The position numbers were made by a program, and so were the translations under genes. A model generated the notes under the pieces. That model did not search any database. It saw nothing but the letters and a program-made list of their open reading frames with translations, and had not been told where the DNA came from. DNA of 64,000 bases from Tetragonia tetragonoides (Eukaryota; Streptophyta; Magnoliopsida; Caryophyllales; Aizoaceae). The stretch is taken from positions 35,446,501 to 35,510,500 of the forward strand of contig CM076148.1 in the NCBI GenBank assembly GCA_038025085.1, given 5' to 3'. Below are positions 33,601-43,864 of the stretch, in pieces. Within the stretch, counting starts at the first letter, position 1; each line of letters starts with the position of its first letter.

Positions 33601-36600
33601 AAGAAATCAAAAAACGTACAGATCATTGCTTCTGGAGCTTGCACGCCAGTCTCAGATTCCTTACCCTACAGACTCCCGTTCTTCACCTATCTGGGAGCAA
33701 CATGCTATATAAAAGGCGGAGCAAAGCCATAGAGTGACATTTGAGTTATGTCCCACATCACAGTGGACAGCAACTTCAATAGGAACTCTTAAACCCTGAG
33801 ATTTTTAATAGGCTGAGGCATTTCTGATAAGTTTGGGTCCTGCAAAGGCCTGTTAGCATGTTCAAGGTTTCAACAAAATTTCTGTGTAATTGAGCTCAAG
33901 TTGAGCACTCATGAACTTGGCTCGATAAGTTAAACGAGTTCAACTTGTGCCAAGCTCGTGTCGTAAATGTATTTTGAGCCGAGTTTGAGCTCGGCCTTGT
34001 AAGGCTCAATCGACCTCGAGTCGAGCTTGAGCCTGTTAGATAACTATCCGAGTTTGAACACAAAAGTGCTTGGCTATTCGTTTACGCCCCAATTAAAATG
34101 TAATTGAATAAAAGTTTCTGTGTTTATTGTCTTCTGTCATTTGTTTACCTTTTTTTCTTTGTACTCTGTTGTGGAAATTATCTGAAAGTTACACTGGCTT
34201 ATATTGCTGGGTATAATCACTGACATCTAAGGTCTATTCAGGATTGACTGAAAAGGTTCTCCAGAGTACAATCAGTGAACGAGAAGCTGAGAAGCAGGTT
34301 TGCTAAAAGTCACTTTTTATCAAACATCTTTCTTTTGTCTTCATGCCTTTTTCGTCTAAGTAATAAGTTAGACTTTCATTGAAACATAGATTACTGCTGG
34401 TATCACAGTAGAGAACACCGTAACTTAGTTTGTCATGATAAGCATCCTTTGAGAAAAAATCTTGGTAAATATACAAAGATTGTTTTGAATAATCTTTAAG
34501 ATGATATCTGCTAAGTCTCATAGCTATTTCCAGCAATGTTGATTAGCTTATAATCTATGATGGAATGGAAGAGTTTCATCTAGCATTGTGGCCTTCAACC
34601 TAGCATGGAATGAAGGGTATTTATGTGGAAATTTATGCTTTGAAATGAAAGAAATACTTACATACTGGGTTTTTTTTTTTGACACACAATGCACCGGAAT
34701 CCTATCTTACATCAAATGTTTTTTCTTCCCCACCCTCCACTCTTAGTCTCTTGCCATAGTTTACAAGTTTTTGCCATGGAATTATGGAGTCTCAGCGATT
34801 TAGAGACTGGCTGAAATTCATAAGCAAAAGATAAACAGATGCAAGTCCATCTTGAACGACTTTCAATATTAATGTAAGTGACAAGGTGTTGTTTTATCTT
34901 TAGTGATAGAGGGAAAATTAACAACACAACTAGAAGAGAATTGAGTCCTGGTCCTCTGTTGTAGTGCATGACTCATTAGAGACGAGTCTACGTTATTAGG
35001 ACTTGACAATCTCCCCATCTAGGTAACTATTTGAAACAAACATGGAAGGTTGCTGATCTTCTTGTGATGTATTGAGAAGTTCCCTCTCAACGTTGGCCTT
35101 TGAAGCTTTTGCTTTTGTCCGAGCAAAATAAATCCTTTTTCCAATTTGGGTTCGTCCAGTTTTTACCACTGCAATTGCTTCCATTTTGGCCAAATTAATC
35201 TAGAATTTAGGTGTAAGTGGGAGCAAAATAATTTTCCTATGGTTGATTTGCAATGTGAATTTTGGTTTGAAGAATTTCTTAATTAAAAGAATGTCGCATT
35301 CATCCCTACCTGTGTCTGCATGTGTATAGGGTATCAACTTTTTGGTGCATACCTCTTATCAATGAAATTATGGTTCAATTATTAAGCAGGTCCTATAACA
35401 AAGTAATGTGTATTTAAACCCCATAAATAGTTCATCCTCGTTAACACATTGAGTTAAGTTTGGCTTCACGGACATTGTTCATAATATATGTAATGTGTTA
35501 ACATTGCAGGTTATAGAATTCGTGAAGAAACATGTTGGTACATATACACCTCTTCTTGCGGGAAACTCAGTATATATGGATTATCTATTCCTCAAGGTAC
35601 TATCGCGTTATTATAAATACTATAGAATACATAATCCTCCTTGGGCTGTTTCTATTAGCAGATGGTACCATAGTTGTTTTCGTTTACCTTTAGTTTTTCA
35701 TCGAAGTACCTGAATACCTGATATTCAAATATTTTCATTACTTTCTTTTACCTTGGTTTATTCCGTCTCAGTTATTAAAATTCAAGGAGTACTAAACATG
35801 CTTCTTGCCTTTTTCATTTTTAATATCACGTGTGATTGCAATTTTTAATATCTCATGATGTTTTTTTGTCAATATATAAGCAAATTATAGTTCTCTAACT
35901 TGCATATCACTTCATCCCTGAATGGAATGCATTCACTTTGTCTGACTGTTCCCTTCTATGGAATTAGAGTGGCAAGAGTTTACTCCTGTAAAGGTCATAC
36001 CATCAAGCGATTGCTTCTTAAGAGGCTCTTGCTTATGCTGAGGGTTCTTTACCCCTCCTCTCTCTGTTTTCTTTTTCTGGGGGGGGGGGGTTGGGGGTGA
36101 CGGTGGGGTAGGTGTCTGTGGAGATGCATGCAGCCTCTGACACTACCGTTGATTGGAAAAGTGTTGGGTGGTGAGCTGCATGTTTCAGGTTAGAAGTAGA
36201 GACATCGAGACGTTTAATTTATCCACTATAGTCCTAAGCTGCATAATTTCTCAATCACTTTGTTGTAGATGGACGTAAATTATCTCCCAATTACGGTATT
36301 TGGTAAAAAAATTTCTAATGTAGATGACATGATAAACTATTTTGTTTTCTTTCTTCTTTTCCCTGGGAGTTGATTCTTCTTTATTCCTTTTCTTCTTTCT
36401 TTTAAATTGTGTAGAAAACATATCATTAGTAGCCAGAAAGAATGGTATGTATAGGCACTAACAAAACATGCCTCTCAACAAAACCTGCCGAAACAACAGG
36501 AAAAAAAAGAAGACCAATACTGGGGACAGGAGGAAGTAGTCTACACTTCCCAGTTATAGTGTGACTGGCAAAACCATTCCAGTTCATCCCAGCTGAAAAT

Positions 36601-37837
36601 TATTGGCTGCAAGTCTCCCATCCAACTATTGGTGTTAACCATGCTTTGGGAACAGAACATTTAGAGACAAATAATCAGGTTTTATTTTCCCCCTTTTTTT
36701 TATTTGACAAGGCAGGATCTTTATTGCTATATTGTTCTGAATATTGAGATTATGTGCCCCTGTACGTGTGAGTACACAACTTCCTTTATCATCAGGCCTG
36801 TAGCTGGGGGTGTGTGTAGCTAAATTAAACTTTGAAACCTTGGTTGGATTGGAGCTATGTTGGATAACACTTCATTGCATTTGCATCATTGTATGACAAA
36901 TGTTAATACTTTAAATAAGAAAGAATCTATAGCATTATTTATATATGCTTCTTTTGAACAATATTCGCTTATTAGTCTTCGAATAGTTGAAAATAGTACT
37001 CAGGTTTCTTGTATATCATTTGGATTTGTTTGTAGAGCCCAACTGTGTGCTAACCTAGTTCTTGTTGCAGAAATATATGCCAGAATTGGCAAGTATGGTC
37101 CCTCATGTCCTTGTCGATGTTAGCAGTGTCAAGGCGCTTAGCATCCGCTGGTATCCTAAAGGTAAAAGTTCTCTCTCTATATATGTGCTGGATGCTACTG
37201 GCTTTTGATAGGATATTTTTCCCTTCCCATTATCGGTATGAAATATTTCATAGCATCAAGTAGTGAACTGCCACATTGTATTATTGGTCTTGTGAACTGC
37301 TGCATCTGTGCAAATCTTGTAAATGATCTTAGCTGTCTATAGATATCGAGTTTTGTTGTGATTGTTAATGGGCTATAGAATACTACACTATCCCGTTGCT
37401 TTTCCTCATTTCCTTTTACTTTCAGGCAATTAGTCAATCCCTCATTCTTTAGGAGGAACAAGTTTGGGATGTGTGACTCGAATCTACCGCTTGGATCAAG
37501 TTTGGGATACTGTATTGTATAGATTCGAATTCTAGGTCTTTGCCTTTTGAGTACATTTTCGATCATCTTTTTGTCTACTCGGTATCTCTGGATGTGATTG
37601 GTTACTCATGCCACTTCTTTATATGCTCGTGATAGTCCTAAGCTTGAGCTCTGATCATGTTGTGCTGCCTGCTTTTCATATGCGAGTCCACAGTTTCATC
37701 TTCTCGTGGTTTTTTCTACAGCTCAGAGAAAGGCACCCCGAAAGGAATGCAAACACAGGGCTTTAGATGATATAAGAGAGAGCATAATGGAACTCAAATA
37801 CTACAACGAGAATATTTTTAAAGCATCCAAGAAATGA
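27666..37837 (+). CDS. ORN: Oligoribonuclease (DEDDh 3'-5' exoribonuclease)
   Basis: Eight coding exons: 27666-27741, 30056-30190, 31645-31721, 32221-32302, 34242-34297, 35510-35596, 37071-37161, 37722-37837. All have GT-AG borders, all phases fit, and together they give 720 nt = 239 residues plus stop. The product hydrolyses short RNA oligonucleotides to mononucleotides, the last step of RNA decay (Orn/REXO2 family). Catalytic motifs are intact: Exo I WIDLEMTG (Asp66, Glu68), Exo II GNSVYMD (Asp166), Exo III HRALDD (His213, Asp218). The acidic ~55-residue N-terminal extension precedes the conserved fold; I see no clear transit peptide. Family members are usually 180-240 residues. Introns carry transposon insertions and a tandem duplication, but splice sites look sound. 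Neighbours are unrelated. The start ATG is the first in frame after the leader. Confidence 0.95.
27743..29570. repeat. Tandem duplication inside the first coding intron of ORN
   Basis: Copy 1 is 27743-28585 and copy 2 about 28586-29570. Both begin TATTTCATTTC, the sequence at the 5' splice site, and share long stretches such as TTTTTGGGTCAGAATTGGGT, GAGCAAGGCCATCT and CATAATAGCCTTCTGTTGGT. Copy 2 lacks the GT donor (CAGTATTTC in place of AGGTATTTC). It is longer partly because of a GGAGAACTGATCATAAT unit repeated several times at about 29,108-29,260. Confidence 0.9.
32356..33149. mobile_element. PIF/Harbinger-like MITE in an ORN intron
   Basis: 794 bp. Left end GGTGGGCTTTGGTTGAGGTT; right end, inverted, GGTGCGTTTGGTTCAAAACT, both followed by GGATTCGG/GGAATCGG-like words. 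TAA duplications at 32353-32355 and 33150-33152. No coding capacity seen. Confidence 0.75.
33158..34093. mobile_element. hAT-like non-autonomous element in the same ORN intron
   Basis: Left end AAGGGTGTGAATGAGC; right end, inverted, ATTGGGGCGTAAACGA. Flanked by TAAAATGT at 33150-33157 and 34094-34101 (the repeat can be read as 10 bp, TAAAATGTAA, so the ends shift by up to two bases). The ends are rich in GAGC/GCTC words (GAGCCGAGCTTGAGC). It begins 8 bp after the Harbinger-like element. Confidence 0.75.
35977..36489. repeat. Dispersed repeat in the intron before ORN exon 7 (copy A)
   Basis: About 513 bp that recurs at 42707-43244. Shared landmarks include CATACCATCAAGCGATTG, GCTGCATAATTTCTCAATCA, GTAGATGACATGATAAACTA and AAGAATGGTATGTATAGGC. 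No inverted ends or coding sequence. Confidence 0.85.
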
Positions 37838-39185
37838 TGCAGCAGTATTTTAGACCATGTGTATCTGCATACAGAGTGCAGAGCCTTTGTTTATTAAATG
37901 TATGCCACATCAAAGCGTGGTTTACAAAGAACTGTACAGTAACAATTTTGAAGAACTTGTGAGAACTGGAGGCTGATCAGGTCCCTCGTATGGTAATTTG
38001 ACTATTCGCTCTGTAAGATGAGGCTTACTGCAGAAAGCCTGACCATTGCCGTGATTCGTGAAGACCGAAGAAAGAAGATTGGAGACTAATGAATGTTTGA
38101 ACATGGAGAGTTCCTTGTGTATGTTGTGTTTCATAACAACTAATCTCTATGCCATATATGTCAGATTTCTTTTAGTTCCATTGTTTAAAATGCACAGCAG
38201 CCCTGTTATCAGAACGACTTCGTTTCTTGTTTACCAGCTACGCCCGCACGGCACAGTATCAGGTATGCACCCTAACATGCATGTCTGATGAGGGTAGAAA
38301 CATCTCTGATAAAAAAAATAAAAGACACAACATCTCTGTCCAACAATTAAATGAGCTTTGGTGATCAAGATGGAGTCCAAAGCAAACAAGAGGAAGCGAG
38401 TGCTTGAATAGCAGCTAAGACTAGAAGAGAATTTGTGAATTTGTGATACAACTTCGAGAAGATTCTGCACGAATTCATTTTTCTTATAAAACTTATTTCT
38501 TTTACGATAACCACATTGGTATTAATGCGAAGTGTTATAGATTAGGGTGTGTGACGAGGATAACAAAGGTAAGTAATTTTACTTTATCAATTATATTAGG
38601 AAAACTTGTCGGAAAGTAACTACCTTATGAAAACCAATTTCTTTTACAATAACCACTTTATAATTTATTAGATGAGCTACTTCAAAAAAGTATTAGAAGG
38701 GCAAAATGACTATTTAAAGTTTTTGCCCAGATAGAGTTTGAGCAAATTTAGATCCTCTACCGTAATTACAGTACTGTCCTTTTTTTTTTTTTATCACCGT
38801 CTTGAAACGATTTTAATTTTCAAAATTGTACTCTATAATTTTATCTCTTTTTTTTGTTTTTTGAGGGAAAAATTAGGAATTGTATTAATAATGGGTCATA
38901 CGGCATCTACAAACGATATCAAATTCAACAATAAACGGATCTAAAACATCAGAAAACATTCTAATAGAAAGACTATTATAATTTTATCTCAATAGTTCTC
39001 TTTATCTTTTTGATTATAATTTCCAAATTGTGAATACCCTTGATCGTGAATCCAAAAAAAATAAAATAAAAAAAATTCCAAATTGGATCTTCTACCGTGA
39101 CTACATATCTAAAGTACCCCAAAGTTACCTCAAAAAAAAAAAAGTACCCCAAAGTTCTGCCGTCAAAGAAAAACTCACGAAGTTA
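37838..39185. other. Intergenic between ORN and the shortened CRWN copy
   Basis: The start is the probable ORN 3' UTR. The rest is AT-rich with no gene recognised. From about 39,186 the sequence matches the CRWN 5' UTR at about 50,772. Confidence 0.5.
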
Positions 39186-39362
39186 CGAGTCAAGAGACAA
39201 ACCAGAAGATTACTGTCACACACACACTCTCTCTGTCTCTCTCTCCGGCTAGCCGTTACCTCCCGCCAATACCACCATCAGAAACCCCTCAATTGAATCA
39301 CAGTTCCCCTATCTAGGGTTTCACTAACCCTAAAATCCTAAATCACCAAATCACCAGCATCA

Positions 39363-42300
39363 ATGTTCACGCCACAAAGAAAGGCGTCATGCACGCCAGC
39401 GACATCAACGCCGAAAACAAGCCCTAGGTTTGGCAAGGGCAAAGGTGTGACCTTTATTGATGGACCGTCGCCATTCGACCATGTGGGGAGATTGGAGAGA
39501 GAAAGTGTTGCAGATTGGAGGAAGTTTAAAGAGGTTGGGCTGTTGGATGAGTCTGCTATGGAAAGGAAAGATAAAGAGGCTTTGGTTGATAAAGTTTTGA
39601 GGCTTGAGAAAGAGGTTAGTTTTGGGGTATTATGTTGATATATTTGATGGGTATGATTTGGAATTTGATTTTGTTTGATGGGTATGATTTGGAATTTGAA
39701 TTTGTTTGATGGGTGTGGGTGTTTTGAGTTGATCTTTAGAAAAAATGATCTTTTTTCTTGAGTTGATGTTTAGAAAAATTGATCTTTTTTCTTGAGTTGA
39801 TATTTGGGAGTTGTGTGAAATGGAACTTTATTGTGTATTTATCTTTAGTTTTGAAATTTGTTTTAGTTTATTAGGTATGGATGTTTTTTAGTTGATATTT
39901 AGAAAAGGGAAGTGCTATTACTATTAATTTGTTGCTGGACAATGCTCTTTATCTGACTTAATTTCTATGTGAATAGCTCTTTGACTATCAATACAACATG
40001 GGGTTATTGCTTATTGAAAAGAATAACTTAGTTGCCAAGAATGGAGAACTGGGGCAAGAAGTTTCTGAAGTTTGGGAGATTCTCAAGCGAGAGCAGGCTG
40101 CTCATCTAATTGCTAATTCTGAAGCTGAGAAGCGCGGGGAGAATCTGAAGAAAGCGTTGGATATTGAAAAGAAGTTTGTAGTTGACGTATGTTCTCTTCT
40201 TCTTTTTCGGTGGGGTTGTGGTGGCTAGAGGAAGATGGATGAAAACATCTACAACATGTATTGTCTTTGGTCCAGCTACACTAGTGTTTGTCTGTTCAAA
40301 TATAACCGCATTTATTGTTTGCAATTGTAAGTTTTGTTCCCAACAGGAAATCATACAGAGGCTGTGCTCTGTATTTTGTGCAGATTCTTGGTCATGGTAG
40401 TTATATTGTATTTGTACTGTATGCCACAACGTGATTTTTATCTTCATGTGTCATATTGTAATGGGACGTTTTCCTGTGTTCTCTGGTGAGGATCATACTT
40501 CCGAAGTTATCGGAAATGACAACATATATAGTGCTGCAAATCCTTCATACTTCTCCCGTAGATAAATAGTCTCACTTCTTAAAACATTACCTGGAGGGGA
40601 GGCTTTGGTTGTTTTTGCAGGCCATTTCCAGGCTTCATCATATCTTAATAATCAAACTGTGCCAGTATTCTATTTCTAAAATTCTAATCCTTTGATACTG
40701 TTCATATGTTCTAAGATGGGATTTACTTTCTGAGCCCACATTAATGGCAATCTAGACCCTCATGGCTCACGAGGCAGAAAAGATGAGCTCATTGACTTCT
40801 TCATTTTTGTGAGTGGAAACAAAGGACTGAAAGTTGAACACATTCTTAAGCATGTAATTCAACATAACTTTCTTGACCCTTCTCTCTTGAGCTCATGGTT
40901 ACAAGAAAGAGACACACATTCTGGATCTAATTGAACTGACCCATGCATATTTTGTTCTCAGAGTCTGAGCTTTTCTGAATTATTTGGGGGTGGGACTGTT
41001 GTGCTTATTTAGGTCTGTCTGTTCACTATATAATAGATACATTGGAAGAATGGCTATATAAAAGATGAAGTACCAAATATATTGTCAACTATCTGTGCAT
41101 TGTGGAGTATGGGTGTGAGGATTTGTGTAGTTTGAGGGTTCATGGTATATTTATTTGCTAAGGATAATAGGTCTTCTGTCTTTTGCATGGATATTTGGAG
41201 ATATTTAACATGTGTAAACTTAACTATTCTAGTTTAATCAGTCAGATACTTGACAGTTTGTTATTGCCTATTGCTCACAGGTGGAGTTGGAGAAGCTCCT
41301 TGATGAGCACAAAGCTATGTTGGATGCTAAAACACATGAATTAGAGTTAGAAATTAATCAAAAAAGAGAGTCCCTTGAGGAGGATTATGAAAGCAGAACA
41401 AGAGTGGTGTTCCAGAAGGAAAGTGAAGTCAATCATTACGAGGTGAAGCTAGGTAAACGGGAACAAGCACTGGAAAAAAAGTCAGAGAGGGTGAAAGAAA
41501 AAGAGAAGGATGTTGAAGTAAAGGTCAAAGCTTTGAAGGAGCAAGAAAAACATCTCAAAGCCGAAGAAAAAAGACTGGAGGGGGAGAAGAAACAAATTAA
41601 TGTTGAGAAAGAGTCTCTACAGAAGTTAAAAGATGATATTGAAGTGTCGAGGACCGATGTAAAGAAACTGAAACTGCAGATTGAAGAAGAGAGAACAAGC
41701 CTTGCAAATGTTAAGGAAGAGAGGTCAGAGTATGTTCGCTTGCAGTCATCTTTGAAGCAAGAGATGGAGAATGTTAGGCGTCAGAATGAGCTAATTGTGA
41801 GGGAAGCTGAAGATTTGCAGCTGGAAAGAGAGAAGTTTGAGAAAGATTGGGAAGCATTGGATGACAAACGTTCTGCTGCGGACAATGAGCTTAAGATGTT
41901 TGCTGAACAAAAGGTGAGCTTTGAAAAGTTGCGGAACTCAGAGGAAGAGAGATTGGAAAAGAAAAAAATTGAGACTGAAAAGTATCTTCGGCAGGAGAGA
42001 GATAGCATCAGACTTCAAAAAGAATCATTTGAAGCCACAGCGAAGCATGAGAAGCTAATGTTATCTCAAAATGCTGAAAACGAGCGCAGCCTATTGCTAC
42101 AAGATTATGAAAGGCAGTTTCGGATTCTTGAAAGTGATATGCAGAAGAAACAGACTGAATGGGAGAAGGTGGTGCAGGAGAAGGAGAGAGCATTTGAAGA
42201 AATGAAGGAGAGAGAAATGAGAAATATCAAATACTTGAAGGAGATTTCTGAGAAGAAGAAGGAAGAAATGGAAACTGAGAGACAACGCATTGAAAAGGAA

Positions 42301-42708
42301 AGGCTGGAATTGGAATCGAACAAGAAGCAGCTTGAAGAAACCAATATTGAGATATCCAAAGATATTGAAGCTCTTGAAAATCTTAGTCAAAAGCTGAAGA
42401 ACCAGCGAGAACAGTTGATGATTGAGCGAGCCCAATTTGGTGGCTTTGTTGAGAAGATTAAGAGGTGCATGAACTGTGGTGATTCTGCTCAGGCTTTCCT
42501 TGGGGAGACCTCAGAAGAAAATATGGTGGAACAACCGAAAGAAGAGACCCTACAGGTTTCCCGTAAGCGCAGTCGTTCCCAGGCCTCGAGAATGACTGAA
42601 GGTGAAGAAGAGGATCATAGTGAAGAAAAGGATGATAGTGTCACAACTGGTGGTCAGAGGAAAAGACGACAGACAATAACTTCTACTTCACCAACTCCTT
42701 GCCAATAG
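39363..42708 (+). CDS. Shortened NMCP1/CRWN copy (internally deleted partial duplicate)
   Basis: Predicted exons 39363-39614, 39977-40186 and 41281-42708 (630 codons, 629 residues). They correspond to exons 1, 2 and 6 of the full-length gene at 51026. Exons 3-5 are missing, but exon 2 ends and exon 6 begins in phase 0, so the frame is kept. A second in-frame loss of 552 bp joins SAQAFL to GETSEENM. The protein would have the N-terminal MFTPQRK motif, most of the coiled coil and the RKRSRSQ basic region, but not the acidic C-terminal tail. The last codon lies at a junction with repeat DNA, which supplies the TAG. About 32 of ~404 aligned residues differ from the long copy and most visible differences change the amino acid, suggesting relaxed constraint. 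Either a young pseudogene or a gene for a shortened lamin-like protein. Confidence 0.75.
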
Positions 42709-43244
42709 TTTACCTCCTCTAAAGGCATACCATCAAGCGATTGTTTCTCGTGAGGCTCTTGCCTATGCTGAAGATTCTTCCCCCCCCCCCCCCCCTCTCT
42801 CTGCTTTTAATTTCTTCCCGTGGGGGGAGGGGGGTGTGAATATGGGTGAGGGTGAGGGTGGGTTGGGTGTCTGTCGAGATCCATGCATCAGCCTCTGACT
42901 CTTTCCGTTGGACCGTTGATTGGATAAGTATTGGTCAGTGAGCTACATGTTTCAGGTTAGAAGTAGAGGGCAGTGATACTTAATATATCCTCTATATACC
43001 TAAGCTGCATAATTTCTCAATCATTTTGCTGTGATGGATGTATTTTATCTCGTAATTACAGTATTTTGTAAAAAGTTTTAATGTAGATGACATGATAAAC
43101 TATTTTTTCGTTCATTTTTTCCATGGGTGTTGATTCTTCTTTATTCCTTTATATTCCTTTTCTTCTTTCTTTTATATTGTTTAGAAAACATATCATTACT
43201 AACCAGAAAGAATGGTATGTATAGGCCTCTCAACAAAACCTGCC
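42707..43244. repeat. Dispersed repeat at the 3' break of the shortened CRWN copy (copy B)
   Basis: Matches 35977-36489 in the ORN intron, with a longer C/G-run region (about 42,779-42,835). Its second to fourth bases after the CRWN match complete the TAG stop. Confidence 0.85.
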
Positions 43245-43864
43245 TCTCAACAGAATCAAATGACTGAACCCGAATACTGAACCCGGAACCCCCCAGTTTT
43301 AATGGTATGTGGCCCTGTAGTTGTGTCATTCTGATTGATGGAGTCACCAGAATACTGAACCCGGAACCTCACTGTTATTCAAACTCCACTGAATGGAGAC
43401 ACTCACTGATCAGAGTCACAAAAACTAACCATTGTTTCCTAACTGATAAAGAGTACTGTGGCACACCACTCACAAGTCACAACAAATTGCCTCTCTTCAA
43501 GATGATTGCTAGTCATTCTGTAACCAATGCTATTTCCTGTTTGTTCAATGATTCATGTAAACTGTAAAAGACTATGCTAGCTTTGTTTAGGAGAGATATG
43601 AAATCAGTAAAAAGGTACCTACCCCGAAAACATTGATCAGTTCATGTATTTTAAATACAACTGACAAAATCGATGCAAGTAAATAGATATGATAGTACAA
43701 ACCACCACTTCAGGTGTCATGATCAGAACATGAGTGTGAATTGATTATTGCACTCGTATTGCATAGGTGGTTGAGGCCCTTGGTAGCTCCTTCAATGTTC
43801 TCTCAAACGACATCAGACCTACTTTTAGAAAATCTCCAGGTTTCAGCCGGCATATGATGACCAA
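43245..43864. other. Intergenic, no gene seen
   Basis: Contains a near-direct repeat GAATACTGAACCCGGAACC at about 43,271 and 43,350. It is presumably the 3' flank of the minus-strand F-box locus. Confidence 0.5.

Noticed and set aside
41781..42435. Minus-strand open frames with many Leu, Ser and Phe
   Set aside because: Antisense shadows of the Glu/Lys-rich CRWN coiled coil; the same shadows occur at 56,529-57,528.
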